This document shows positions 33,990 through 47,399 of a DNA stretch of 64,000 nucleotides, piece by piece (position 1 is the first letter of the stretch; each line of letters starts with the position of its first letter). The stretch comes from Emydura subglobosa (lineage: Eukaryota > Chordata > Testudines > Chelidae): the NCBI GenBank assembly GCA_007922225.1, contig ML679970.1, positions 17,410,290-17,474,289 on the forward strand, written 5' to 3'. The notes under the pieces are model-generated. The model was not told the DNA's origin. It was given only the letters and a program-made list of their open reading frames with translations, and did no database searches. Position numbers and translations under genes: made by a program.

Positions 33990-34345
33990 GTCTGATGCTT
34001 GCAGTTCATTACAGGCTACATCCAGTAGCATCCCTTCCACTGGTAGGGTGTAACAACCTTAGACAAGGCCAAAAGAAACTCAATGGCAATGATTTCTCTA
34101 AAGACTACACCCAACTTTCTACTTCCTTCTGGGTGCAATTTAAGAAACTGACATTGTTCTATAAATCTCTGTATGGATTGGGTCTTGGCTGCCTGTGAAA
34201 CTTTCTCTTTCTCATGTGTAGTCATGCGTCATGCTATTTGAGATCATCTGGGGTCACTCTTGTTAACAATCCATCAACTGGAAAATCTCGGCAGCGGGTG
34301 TTATCAGTGGGAGGAGCTCTTGACTTTGAAATGTACTTCCATCAG
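33990..34345 (+). mobile_element. L2-like LINE fragment, 3' coding part
   Basis: The plus-strand frames keep DYTQLSTSFWVQFKKLTLF, then YKSLYGLGLGCL, then LRSSGVTLVNNPST, the order seen at the C-terminus of L2/Jockey-type reverse-transcriptase proteins. Two frames are needed, so it is broken. Confidence 0.75.
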
Positions 34346-34562
34346 TGTCCTGACAAGCCCAAGTTTGTTGATCTAGGTACATTTAATATTTCATGTTTTT
34401 TCTTAATGGGGTAATTTGGTTTATATAAATAGGTTAGTTTGTGGGATAAATCCATTAGGTTGGTATTGATCAATCTATTTAATATGGCACTTCACTATTT
34501 TAATTGTTCAGGGATAACTGATGGATACATTTCATAAATTCAAAGTAAGCTGAATAAATGTC

Positions 34563-34861
34563 ACTAGAGTTGGGTAGAACATTTCTGATGAAACTTTTTT
34601 TGGTGCAGCCAAAACATTTTGCAAATACATATAAATTTCAATGGGACTTTTTCTGAAGTCCATGGTGGACTCTCTAGTCATTTCCAGAAAAAGAGAGAGA
34701 CAGATCGAAATCAAAACTCTGACTTCTGCAACCCAGAAATGTACGTTTCAATGCAATTCCAATTTGGGAAATATTTTGAAAGGGTTTGTTTTTCTTTCAA
34801 TGCAAAATTAAAACCTTGAAAATTGCTACATAATGGAATTGTTGTTTTCTGGACAGCTCTG
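34563..34861. mobile_element. hAT-like non-autonomous element (GAAAATTT family), about 300 bp
   Basis: CTAGAGTTGGGTAGAACATTT at the left and GTTTTCTGGACAGCTCTG at the right give rough inverted ends (AGAGTTG / CAGCTCT). The interior is A/T-rich with GAAACTTTTTTTGG and TTTTGAAAGGG. This is the most complete copy of this family here. Target-site duplication unclear. Confidence 0.55.
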
Positions 34862-35699
34862 AATGCATTTATACATCACTGGGTGAATATGATCACATTT
34901 TATATGGAACTGTGTTGCTCAGATTTTATTTAATTGGTAGAATATACCATGTTAAGTGTCAGTGGAGGGACATCAGTGCTAATGGCACCTGCTAAGGTGG
35001 TGCTGTAGTGTTAAAACTGTAATAACTGAGAGTTTAACCCTGTATGAACTTTTGTGACGACTAAATCTAGGGTGTTCATTCACTCAAATCTGATTTTTTG
35101 AAAAAGAATAATAATGCAGAGTTCAGAGACCATTTAAAGAACCACAAGACTGCTTTATTCAGCCAATGCTCCTCAAATCCGAATACTGAGCAACCCTTGC
35201 TATTGGTCTCCTAGGTCCCCATGAAACTCTGCCAGTGCTGCTCAGTTCTGATTTACAACACTCCCTGCTATTCTGGTTTCCAGCCTGTCATGAAAAGAAA
35301 GACTTTTGGGGAATAGGGAAGGGATGTAAACTTCAATATTATCACAAGAGTGATAATCCAAAATCCTATTTCTATTCACTGTACAAATCAATATGTCATC
35401 TCTTAAAAAGAGGATGTTAGAAAATGTTCAGGTGTGTTCTCTCTCTTGCACATTCCTAAGTGGTTTATAATACATGATTCATGAAACACACTTCCTCATT
35501 TTCCTGCCCACCACACAGATCACCCAGAAGACTAAATATTGGATATGTTATCTCATGATGTTAGCATAGTTCATCAGCCTACTCAATAAATCTACATCTA
35601 TGGAACCTGAAGAAGGCTATCTGGTATTATCTGGCATGGCCTCCCTACACACATATCTTGCAAGAATCTGCAAGAAGAAAAACCCTTTGATCAAGGGTA

Positions 35700-35875
35700 G
35701 GGTGCCGTGAGAACCCTTCCCCTCAAACCCCAACCCTTTGTCTGTCTTGTCTACTTAGATGGTAAACTCTTTGAGGCAGAATCTGTTTCATATTCTATGT
35801 TTATATGGGGCCCTGATCTCAGCTGGATTCACTAGGCACTGCTGTAATACAAATAAATGATGATAACTTGCATTT
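35700..35875 (+). repeat. L2/MIR-type 3' tail
   Basis: CTTTGTCTGTCTTGTCTACTTAGATGG, TCTTTGAGGCAGAATCTG, TATGGGGCCCTGATCTCAG and CTGTAATACAAATAAATGATGATAA, on the plus strand. Confidence 0.75.
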
Positions 35876-37005
35876 TGAATGACTGGAGATAAAGTATATG
35901 TTAAAAGTTTGGGTGACTTTGACTAGCTACATACAGTAATTTCCTGAGGTCACAACAGCTGGTGGCATTGAGTTTCAGAACATCTCTTTGTTTTGATGAC
36001 AGTGCTGGAGACAGTTGTAAACTGATGTCATTGCTGCATGATGACAGCTTCCGTGTGTTCCTGGTATTTTGTCTGCTGTGCAATGTTTGGTGTGTCATTT
36101 CCCTCATTTCCTACCACTTGTTTCTTCTTGGTCTTGGCTTTGGTTCTTTTCTCTTGAATTGTCTCCCAACATAAAGCAGTGGACAAATGTAAACCAATAT
36201 TGTGTGTAGTGATTAATGTGGCTTGATAATGACATTACCTTTGTTTTTTTTTTTTTATTTCACTGCAGTTGTTACTGTTCTTTATTTGTTTTCATATGAA
36301 GTGTGTGGGAGAGGGGAAGGAGGCAGCGGATGTAAGCCCTTCCTGCCCTCTTCTCTACTCCCCAAGTACTCTACTCCTCATTCTTTTCAGGAGAGGCTCA
36401 AAACCAGACTAGCAGGGAGTGTTGTAAATCAGGACTGAGCAGCACTGGCAGAGTTTCATGGGGACCTAGGAGACCAAAAGCAAGGGATTCTCAGTATTAG
36501 GATTTGAGGAGTGTGGGCAGGAATGTGTATGTGGCCTAGGATTGGAATACCAGGTGGGATGTTACTGTTCAGGACTGAGGTGCATTAGCAGAGCTCTGTC
36601 AGTGTGTAGGTAGAATTAAGGCTTGCAGGGCACTTATCTACACTTAGTCTGACACAAGCCAAAGCAATTGATCCCTTACTTAGATGAGAAATAAATTAAT
36701 GCAAACACCTGCCAAAAAACCATTCTAAGTCACTTGGGTGGTGAGCTGAGATCTTTGACTTTCTGAGGTGCAGAATGACAGACTATTTAAAAAGACAGAG
36801 CCCTGAGTTACTGCTGTGTTTTATCAGCTATTCTGGACTTCTTTTTGCTGAAGGTAACAGGGTTAGTTCTTCAGCTCAGTGAAATTCTACTCAATACATT
36901 CTTGTGTGCAAAATTCATCTTTTTTGCCCCCCCGTGATTCAACATTCAACATTTCTTTATAGACAGCTTGCTCATTGCCTTTTCTCTGCTTTTATATTCT
37001 TCTCA
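35876..37005. other. No gene or repeat recognised
   Basis: Frames of about 70 codons here have no family resemblance. A T-run at 36245-36256 and a G/A-rich stretch at 36305-36330 are the only features of note. Confidence 0.4.
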
Positions 37006-37112
37006 TAGACTGGGCTCTTGGGTAGCGAGCAATCGAGTTTTATCGAACTTGGATCCCGGTTGGTTCATATTGGGTTAAAACAGCCACTAATAAGTAATGC
37101 GGTATTTACTAT
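37006..37112. repeat. Unclassified 105-bp dispersed repeat, copy 2
   Basis: Same orientation as the copy at 32358, differing by a few substitutions and a 2-3 base gap. GAACTTGGATCCCGGTTGG sits in its middle. Confidence 0.65.
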
Positions 37113-37460
37113 ACTTTTCTCCTTCTACCCAGGATGAGAGGTAGGAGCTCAACAGACTAATAACTCACATTCTGGGCCTTGAAGACTTAACATTCTAAAC
37201 AAAGACCAGTGAAGACGTACACCAAGGGAGCGGGTAGAGAGAGAGAGAGAGGAAAAAGAGGGTTACAATTACATGACGATACATTTATTTTGGTGATTCC
37301 ACATGCATTTGGCAGTTAGTTATTTTGATTTGTTGTGGGCTTTTTAATCTCTTTGTAAATAGAACCATGATTACCAGTTACTCATGAGTAACAATGAGAA
37401 TGTGCTGTCTAGTATGTGCAAAAGGGTGAAATGCAAAATGTGGTGAACGATGGTGGGTTT

Positions 37461-37694
37461 GCCTACACAGCAATTAAACACTCGAGGCTGGGCCCACATC
37501 AGCTGACTTGGGCTCAGGCTGTGGGGCTGTAAAACTGTGGTGTAAACGTTCAGGCTTTGGCTGGAGCCTGAGCTCTGGGACCCTCCCCCCTCCTGAGCCC
37601 GAATGTCTACACCACAATTAAACAGCCCCTTAGCCTGAGCCCTGCGAGCCTGATGTGGGTCAGCCATAGGAGTTTAATTGCTGCAGAGACGTAC
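37461..37694. mobile_element. Foldback DNA element, 234 bp
   Basis: The left arm (TACACAGCAATTAAACACTCG...CCCACATCAGCTGACTTGGG) and the right arm (GATGTGGGTCAGCC...GTTTAATTGCTGCAGAGACGTA) are inverted repeats over most of their length, with GGGACCCTCCCCCC near the centre. A second, half copy lies at 60691-60805. Typical of a non-autonomous DNA transposon; superfamily not assigned. Confidence 0.75.
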
Positions 37695-37699
37695 CCAAC

Positions 37700-40600
37700 G
37701 AGGTCAACAGATTTCTAAGGAAGTTCGAAATATCAAGACAATTAGTGCTTCAGGGAACCCTGGGAGGATGCAAGCATTAGTTTTCAGAAAACTGTTTTCC
37801 CCCTTTTGAATTTCTTAGCAAACATCTATGTTGGCAAAGAAGACTAACCATGCACAAAAGGACTGCCAATTGAGTCACCAGATGTGTCCTTGACTGTATC
37901 TGCCCTTATTAAAGCAACTGATGAATTCCAAGCATTGTAACTGGGTCAGACTAGGTTCTTTTACTACAAAATTCAGCATTGGGTGAGCACATCTGGGTAT
38001 AATGTTTAAATTATCCCAAAGTAGCATGTCTGGTTTAAAAAGTCATCAAATGCATCTAGTACCTAATCTGCAATATCCCAAATTAGAGTTAATACATTTA
38101 ACAGTACAATTTGCATATCAGGAATATACTCAGCTATGAAATACTCAGTACATCAGTCATGGGAAGTTATAGTAGGAACAACTTGCAAAAAACAAATACA
38201 ATAATTGAAACCGTTATATGGTTTCATTCCATTTTAACATTAAAGTTCTCTGTTTTATACTCAGCTCTCAGGATCTGTGGCACCTTATTTTTTTTAAAAA
38301 AACAACAACATTTTACACTAATGGTACAAAACATGGGACCTTAAAATATGGTTACTTCGGTGTTTTGCATTATAACTATGGATTGTGGCAGTGTTTTTTA
38401 ATATAAGGGACTTTATTAAGGGCCAGAGTGGTCTCTTTTAAGTTCCTGCACTGCAGAGTACTGGTGTATAAGGTGCCCTTTAATCATCTGAACCAGTTAC
38501 CCCTACAATGTGTAGCTTTGCAATGAGGGAGGGTCACCTTTGTGGGACCACCCCAGCAATGGGTGGAACCTTGACTCTGCCCTTCCCCCCACCTCAGTTA
38601 GCACATCTTCCTTGGGAGACATATAACACTCCAGGTATAGGGCTCATCCTAGATACACTGCTCTGCAGGGGGGAACAGGAAGGCAAATGGTGACTCTGAA
38701 TCATAATCCATTTCTCACTTCTGGAGCAACACATCTATGCACAGCCCTGTACAGAGGACTCACGACCAAGCCACTATTGAACGCTGATGAGAAGTCGTTT
38801 AAATGTTCTTTCCTTCTTAGCTCCCACAAGGCCACATTTTCAAGTCTTTGTTTAGGTTTTACTACATTCTTATCCAGGCAAAACTCCAATTGACATCAAT
38901 GGAAGTTTTGCTTGAGCAAGGACTTCGGGATGTAAACCACAGATGGTCGTTACTAATTGGGACTTGAGGATTCCACACTTCAAAACTGTGTGTGTATTTA
39001 CTCAATGTTAATAAAGTAACAGAAGTATCGTGTCCCTTTCACTCTGCTTACATGCATTTACTGAGGCCTTGATCTTGCACTTCTTCCACACACACAATTC
39101 TACACAAGCCTTGCTTAGCTAGTGCAGTGTGTAGGCTATATAAACAACAAGAAGAAATAACATTTTACAGAATCCGGTGGAGTTTTGGGAGCTGAAGGAA
39201 TGCAGAACTGAGCCTCAGACACTACTAAAGGTGACCTGGTGAAAATCAGAAGTGACTCCATTGAAGGCAACAGCATTACCTAGATGTAAAACTGATGTAA
39301 GTGAAAGGCAAAATCTTGTTACAACTGAAATCAACAGGACCTTTAACTTCAATGGGGCCAGGAACTGAACTTTACTTCGAGGCCAACAGATGTGCATTTA
39401 ACTTGATCTTAAAAAGAAAAGAACACATCTAGAGAAATTCTGATTTGTTTCCTGGATTTGACTGTAAACAGACACATACATAGGTCCTCACCATACACAA
39501 GTCTTTCTCAGCAATGAATCATTTACTAGAGAGAAAGTTATTACGCTGATGGCAAGCAATTGCTATAGCTGCCCATTTGTTTTGAATCACATGCAATTAT
39601 TTAAACGCCTGCTAGCTCCTGTAACACTTTTATCATGGCTATACACTGGGTGTGATGCACTGTGTGTGAGGTACATATATGGAGAAAACAAAACGCCCAC
39701 TTCCTCAGAGTAATTGGATTTGTTTTGGTCTTCTTCCAGTGTCACTCGCAGACCAGGCCTCCTTCCACTGGAAGTCCTCCCCTTAACTCTGTATTCACCT
39801 ATCTTATGGGGCTTGGTGTTGGTGTTGTAAACTTTGCCTATTACAACAGTTAAAAAACCCAAAGTGGTGTTGGCAGCTATGTTCTCCATTTCCTGTTCAG
39901 GCAGCTGCTGTCTGATTGGAGGAAAACAGCCCTTAAACCTTCTTCAAAACAGGAAACTGCTCTCCTTGCTTCCTGAAGTACAGGAACCGTTTCCCTAGCA
40001 ACTGCTGGACAGAGAGGACTCCTATTAACCACTGGGGTGCCATAACGGATACTGTGGGAGGTAATTATTTTAAACCACAATCCTGCCCTGAAGGGTGGAA
40101 TGTGTAGTTTCTGTATACTCCCTGTCTAGTCATCATTGCTTAACGTCCCTTTCTATATAATTTGCTGCATCATTAATTTTTTGGCGGTTAATTAGAGGAT
40201 GACTATCCTAGTTAACTATATGAAGCATTTTAAAGACATTTTTCACCTTCGTGTCTAAGTGCTGACCCTTTGTAAACTGTCTCTGGAATATAATTTTATA
40301 ATAGTGTACATCAATCCTCATGGGGAAGAGATTATATTAAATAGCAATATTGTCACAATCTGAGAGGATTTTTGCATAATACTTATTTATTGCACAATTT
40401 ACATTTTCAAAAGCGACTAGGCAATATGCTATAAATTTATATATTGTCGATATAATTATAGTGCTTCAGCTTTTGAGCACCTGCCCTAAGAAAATCATGC
40501 CATTTTAAGAAGTCTCAGTTGGGCATTCAAAAAAAAAAAAAAATCACAACTTTTGAAAAATATAGGCCCCAGTTCTGCAAAGATTTTTACATATGCATAG

Positions 40601-43600
40601 AGTTAAGCATGTGTGTCTTTGCAGGATTGGGGTTGGCTATATCTATATCTATTACATCCATTAGAGTTTGGTCAAGATTTGGATTAAATTTGGTAATTTC
40701 AGATTCATATAAACTGTGAAATTTGAAAAGAAAATTTTACCCATCTAGTTGTATAACATATTTCCTTTCAAGACACACAAGTCAGATAAATCTGAAACAC
40801 AAGCAAAGTATGTCTAAAGAAAAAACAAGTAAAAGAAAAAATGTTTCAGTTGTGTGAAATCTTTATTCAGAAAAAAAGTTTGTTCTCTTGTTTACCTTTC
40901 CTACCAAGTGCAAAATGACAAATCTATCTCCAAAACTCTGGAAAAGTACTCAGATATTCAGATACATATCCAAACTGTTCAGTGTTCGTGACATTTTCTG
41001 TATCTTCTGTTATGTCTTCCATAGACACAGAAGCACACATGTCCTTTTAGTATGAATTACTTTTAAACTAAGGAGAGCAATGAGACACGAAAAACTACAG
41101 ACATTACATTTGTTCTATAACAGGATGTGTGACTTATTCCGTAAGAGTAGCAATCTTGAAAATGAAACTTGTCTAAAGTAGAGGGCCACATAGCACACAG
41201 GCAGGCTTATTCCTTAGAAATGTATAGTGCAGTATTCAGAAAAGAGAGCCATAATAGTTTCAGATCTACAGTCCATATTTCAGGGTGGACTGGAAATACT
41301 GCAAGAACAGCCTTTCATATGGTATTTCCATCTACCGCTTCCAGTCCTGTCAGGACCCAGAAGTATGAAACAAAAAAATAAAGTTAGCTCCACAATTCTG
41401 AACCTCCAAAATATTGTGAGCTTTGAGTGATGATTCATATCTGTTCTTATTTCATCTTATGTGATTCTCCTGCCCTTATCATCTAGACCATTTGTTTTTT
41501 ATTCCTGTGTGTTTAGACCCAACCCTGTGCTTTCTTGGTTGTATGTGGGTTAATATGCTGTATTGCAATACAGCCCAGTGCACTTTAAGTGGGATCGCTT
41601 CTGAGGAAGGGCGTGAGGCATTCCAAGAATGTTGACTCACTTCTCGCTGCACTGGGTGATAGTTTTTTCAGCTTGCTCTAGGGCACTGATCATTAATTAA
41701 ATCATCTGAGCAGTGGGTTTGCAGGGTAAACAACACAGAGCAGAGAACCAACATGCTCTCTGCACTTCTGATAAGCTCCTCCTCTGGAGCACGAGCAGAG
41801 CGAGAGAGGCTTTTTCCATGCAGAATGATTTTGCTCCACTGAGCATTTCACAAGTAGTTTTTCCAGAATGCTTCAGCCTTTCAAAGCTGACCTGTTATTA
41901 AAATGATCCTATAGGTTCTGATTGTCTTGAAAGGACACCCACGGTGCTGCGCATTGTTTATCATCTTCCCTGGCTCAGATGGCTAAGTCCAGGTCATCTC
42001 ATTAGCTACGGGGTAGTCTGTACACTAAGGGTGATGTGATGTGTCGTTTGTGTGTGTGTGGTGCCTGGAATGGGTGATTTGCTTGAGGCTGCTCAGGGTC
42101 AGGCCAAGGAAGGCCAAGGTGAAAGAATATGGTCACATGAATCAGTGGCACAGGTACTCTCCTGTACAATTGACCTAACAGGCAAGGGCCTGGGATACCA
42201 ATGGCCAGCTCGTGGGGAGAGCAACTAGGTGAATTCACACGTTCCTCTTCCTATCCCTCATGCCTTCGATGAGTTCAGACTTCAGGAGGATTAGTTTGAG
42301 AAACCACATACCCTCTCAGTCCCAAGCCTGCTCCTTCCATCCCAGAGCAGAAGAGGTGAGTCAGTGGAAGACTGGGGGAAAATCAAGCCTAAGGGATTTT
42401 CATATGGAGGGTAGAAGAAACTGGAGAGAAACAATCGCCATTCATGCTAGGGTTTAATTCTTTATTACTCTTCTAATCTCGAGCCAGAGTTCCACATCAA
42501 ATGTAAGCAGAAAAAAAAAAGGGAAAGCCATTTAATCAAGGCGCATTATTAGGGGCCATTTAATTTGCTTAAGTGTTTCAATTTACAAGCTGAAATATGA
42601 CAAACCAACTCGTTATTGATGTGCTCAAGCAGCGTTGGGGCTCTCCTTATTCCCTCTTCTCATATACCCATTAATATAATGAATTGAGTCTAATAATGGG
42701 GACAGTGTCTCCTTTCTCTGCATCCCCCCCTCAGTGTGAGCTACCTGGTGACAGCAGCATGTTTCAGAGTGTTCTGACCTTCACCCTTTCTGGGTTGGTT
42801 TTCAGAACTGCTGAGTACCTGCCAACTCCCATGTTAGTCAAGTTTGTGGGTCTGCACCTCAGAAAATCAGGATATTTACTTCAAGGGAGGATTCACCCAG
42901 TCTGAATCAGGCAATGTTTTCACTGCCATCTCTTGGGGTTATGCCAGCATATAGGATAGCTTCAGTTTCCTCTGCAGGAGAGTGCTGAGGACATGCACTG
43001 ATTCGGTCCTGGCCTGGTTAACCATGACCCCTCCCTGGACATCTCTGCCAACTTTTACCGGTGTCTCAGCAGAAGGGAGATAGTGGGAAGGGGTTAGCCT
43101 AAACAAGAGATGGATTTAGCCTATTATCTCCAGAGAATTCCAACCAGCAGATACACTGGTTTCTTTTTCTCTCTTGCAGTGCTCTACACCTCTTTTCATT
43201 TAAGTCATTAGGATTCTGGGCATGGCAGTCCTGGGAGACTGAAGTCCTGAAAGCTCTCCACATTTTCTAAGAGTGCTTCTCTGTTCCATAGTGAAGCGCT
43301 CTACGAAGTCTTGAGAATTGCTGCAATTTCAGCATAATGGACACTTAAAAAATAGAGTGGGAAAAGGAGAAAAAAACATTGTTCCAAATTCTTTTTTCAG
43401 GGCCCCAGGAAACAGAGTTTAAATCCAATGTGGAGGGTAACACTGAGCGCTGTTTAGGGAACATTCAAAATATTTTTCTTTGGGGTTAGAAACAACTTTC
43501 CCAGCACTAGGTGAACCCAGGGGGAAGTAAGAGACAGAGGAGAGAGCACATTTTTTAAGACTCTTACTTGGGCAGCGACATGTGATAGGAAAGTGGCTCC

Positions 43601-44020
43601 TATTTTGTGCTGCTCTTGTCCAAGACAAAAACCATACCAGGTGCTGAGAGCTGCCATTAGCCAAGCTGCTGATCAACAGCATGCAGTGAAGCAGGGAATA
43701 GACTCACTGATCATTAGTTTCTGAAGGAAAACAAAGTAGATGGAATCTGAGATAATCCCCACCCTCTTAAACTAACAGGAGATATCCAGAATACCCATGG
43801 TTTCAAAATCAGAAACACCAGTCTCCTGAAAAGGCTGGTCAGGTGTTTGAGTTCCTGAAGAAATCACCTGAAAATTACTACACTTGAGTAGGACCAAGTT
43901 GCATTTCATCCATACGTAGTACTGGTAATAATCATACTTTGCATCTATACTTTACTTGTTAATCTGAAGGATTCCAAAAGCACTTTAGAATCTGTATAGA
44001 CAGCATAGTGTCATTAATGG
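37700..44020. other. Non-coding; scattered ancient repeat scraps only
   Basis: I see no exon. GACTTCAATGGGG-type scraps occur near 39240-39370 and a GGATTGGGG-type scrap at 40560-40640. A perfect 18-base palindrome lies at 41557-41574. Frames of 60-105 codons have no family resemblance. Confidence 0.45.
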
Positions 44021-44029
44021 TCTAGTGCA

Positions 44030-44140
44030 GTGTTTCTGCATTGGTGTTCCGCGGAACCCTGGGGTTCTGCGGGAACACTGTTAGGGTTCCGCGAGCAGCT
44101 GTTCTCTGGGACTCTTCTGAGGCCCTGTCAAGATCTCAGG
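44030..44140. mobile_element. hAT-type element fragment
   Basis: GTGCAGTGTTTCTGCATTGG then GGTTCCGCGGAACCCTGGGG resembles the left end of a hAT family with CAGTGTTTCT termini. Right end not found. Confidence 0.45.
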
Positions 44141-46094
44141 GCCCTAGTGTTGCAGGCATTGTATAACCCCTATAAACGCATGGTCCATTGTTAAAACACA
44201 TTGTTTCAGATTCTTTCCTTGGATATGCAAATCAGACTTCTACTGATGTTAATAAAGTCACTGGGAGTGGTCTACATATATTTTTGGCCAGCTCAGTGCC
44301 AAGAGCCAGTTGGTTAAAAGGACATTGCCAGGTTAAAATTACAATTGTGTCTTTTATGAAAACCCAGACACTTTTCTCCCTTTATGTCATAACCCTTGAG
44401 ATTATTAAAAATTAGCAAAAATTTTAAAATATATTTTCTGCATTCATGCTGTTCATTTTTTGCTCTTTGCTTTGCAGCTGAAAATAAAGTAGTTGGTTTT
44501 GTACAGTCACTAGACAGTTCCTAACCAGTTTTGCTCTCTGATTCTCATGAACTGTCAGGTTGCGTTGCTTATGCTGTAACAGAAGAATCTTCAAAGCCAG
44601 ACATCATAATTTTTATTTATATAAAAGTAAAACCTGAAAGATATTGAGATCTCAGTAGTTCCTGTTGGCTCTTTCATTCACAGACTGGCTAGCACAGTCC
44701 AGAGTGTCTAACTGTCTCCAAACAGGAAGGAGGATTCCAAGGGAACATAAGTGATATAACTTATTAGTTGGCGTGTGAGTGTGAGCAGTTCTAAGGGAGT
44801 CTGGGTAGATGTAATTTACACAATGAGGGGCTAGACATAAGTATTGGTTAAAGTGTGTATGTTTGGGGGATTGTTGCACCTTATACCACCTCACACTCTT
44901 TTGCTAATTGTTTTTTTCTGATATACCCCACCTCTTCCCCCTCAGCATATAAACGATAAATATTCCTTGGACTCATTTATCCCAACATGCACATCACCTC
45001 TGAATTTGGCCCAGGTTTTCCATAAGTCCAGCCCTGGACAAAGTAGTCACGCTACCTACTGTTTATTATTTAGGACCTGACTCCTAACTCAGTCACACTG
45101 GTATAGAGCTGAAGTATCCTCAGTGAATCTGGTCCTTAGCCTTTCTTTTCTTTTCTATTTCCTTAAAAGCAATCCATTATAATTCCCTCCCAGCTCACCT
45201 CCCTTTGCCCCAGGACAGATGTTGTGATCTGTTTCAGAGACAAAACTTTTGGGGCTAGACAGCAGGAGGCTCTCCGAGCAGAAACATGGCCCGTAGCTCT
45301 GGAGTTCATTCCCTGTGGTAGGCAACTTTTAAAGCATGACACAAGATACATCCTTTCAATATGGCTTTTCAGACACTTGTGTATGTCTGTGTCTGGGGAG
45401 CAGGGAAAGGTTTCATTTAGTGTCCATATCGTTTAGTGTTTTGTTCTGTTTATCAGCTGCTATGTTTGTACCCACATACTATGGGTGTGTAATAAATCAA
45501 TGCATACATTTAATAAAAGCTCTTTAATGTCTTTGTTTTTACCATGGGCTGCATCATGCCTGACACAGACCTGGACGAGGGGGGATGAATAAACTGCACC
45601 CCTCCTTGGGAGGCAGGGTGGCTCAGAAAGACACCACTTCTTGCTTTCTCCTTGCTCTGGGAGTATATGTCTAATAATTTACTGCTGGTTTGGGGCAAGA
45701 TGAAATTATAGCACTCCATCTGCCTTCTCAGCTGTGCTGGCTACCTCATGCAGAGAGAGGGCCGAGGTGTAGCTAAGGCTTCACCTATCCCCCTTGCACT
45801 GCTTGATGGGGCATGCACACTTACTTTTGTACCCCTAGACCCAAGACCTGGGTGGACCTCACAGGGGCATCAAAGCGATTCTGAATACCCCAGGCATGAC
45901 TGTTCTGTGTTACTGCTGTCATTTACCACAATGGAGATCCTGATCCTATCCCAATGCAATCAATCTATCTCTATCATGCTTGTGACGCCTTTACCTGCAA
46001 TAGTATGGCTCAAAATAGCAGTGTATACGCAGTAGCACAGGCTTCAGCCTGGCTAACATGAATGTGCGCCCAGGATTTCCGCATGCCCAAACAG

Positions 46095-46240
46095 CCTGCC
46101 CTGAAGCCCACACCACTCTATCTAGACTGTATCTACACTCTTGTCTTTCTCAATGCTAGCGAAGGTAAAGCTAGTGCACATATGTCTACCTGAGCGCCAG
46201 TCACACCTCAGACTACAGTGTAGACATGCCTAGGGTGTGA
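46095..46240. mobile_element. Probable foldback DNA element fragment
   Basis: AGACTGTATCTACACTCTTG and ACTACAGTGTAGACATGCCTA are complementary ends of the GTGTAGAC type seen in other foldback elements here, with GCTAGCGAAGGTAAAGCTAG between. Confidence 0.5.
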
Positions 46241-46919
46241 AGATCATGCCTGATCAGAACAAACCAATCTGTTGTGGGGTTAATATTTCAGCCTCGGAAA
46301 AACAGTCGAGAGGCAGACACAGTGACTTCAACCACCTCTAATGAACAAGAAACAGAGAAAAACTAGCAACTGAAAAACATGTTTTCATTGCAAATATTTC
46401 AAACATCCTCTGTTTTTCAGAGAAAGGGGCACATTTGTTTTTGACTTTTTAATTTTTTTGGTGTTTTCCCAACAACTTGTAAATATTCCTACAGATGGAC
46501 TCTCAAAGGAAAACAGGAAACCAGTTTTGCAGTTGGTATCAGCCTTTTACTTCCTCACTTTTACACCACAATTCGAAAAGAGCTGCTAGGAAAGTGTAGG
46601 TGGTAATCATGCCTTTTCATTAGTTTTTTTCCCCCCATCCAATTTTGCTTACAAGGCAAGGCAAGGCAAAACATGTTTTCCTTCACCAAGAAAGGGAACT
46701 ACAGCTATTTTTTCTGACAGCTTAAAAAAGAAAAAACAAAAACAACTCTCTCCCATACCAGAGATTACCTTTTTGGTCTGCATCTCATTTGTAAATAACA
46801 TTTTGAAAGATGTTGGCACTTTCCATACTGACAACCATTAGTGTGCTTGTGATGACCTGTCAATGCAAAAAAAGCATGGTGTTAATGAGATTTAAACAGA
46901 AATTCACAGATTCTGCTTT

Positions 46920-47010
46920 CATTCACACCAGTGTATAGCTAGAGTAAATCCATGGGCTTCATTGGAATTATCCTGGATTTTAACTGGCAGAATTGAGAGC
47001 AGAATTAGAC
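46920..47010. repeat. TTACACCAGTGTA-type dispersed repeat
   Basis: TTCACACCAGTGTATAGC, GAGTAAATCCATGGGCTTCA, then GAGAGCAGAATTAGAC. Weaker relatives are at 6125-6180, 45070-45135, 47180-47310, 53545-53605 and 57265-57345. Ancient repeat of unknown class. Confidence 0.5.
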
Positions 47011-47399
47011 AGACCCAGAACATCAGCAATACAAGAGTTAAGATTCTTATAATAATATTTGCTTGTTTGCACTTACGGTATATTTAGGTGAACTTTTAAT
47101 AGAATAACTAGTAATCAAAACATTATATATGTACATATCTGATAAATGTAATAGATATGTAGGTTACTTTATATATGTATACAGGGCTGATTCTCCATTG
47201 TCCTGCACTATTTGTAGTTATTTACACTATTGCATAGTGTTCGCAGATCACAATCGTAGTATTTTACATGCACTTTACTCTGGTGTAAGGTAATAGAGAC
47301 TCAGGCCCATATGTGTATATATTATATATAGTCAAATGCAGTCACTGATTCTGGGTGCTTTAATTTTGTGGAGTCCAACTTGAGACCCCTTGTGCTTGA

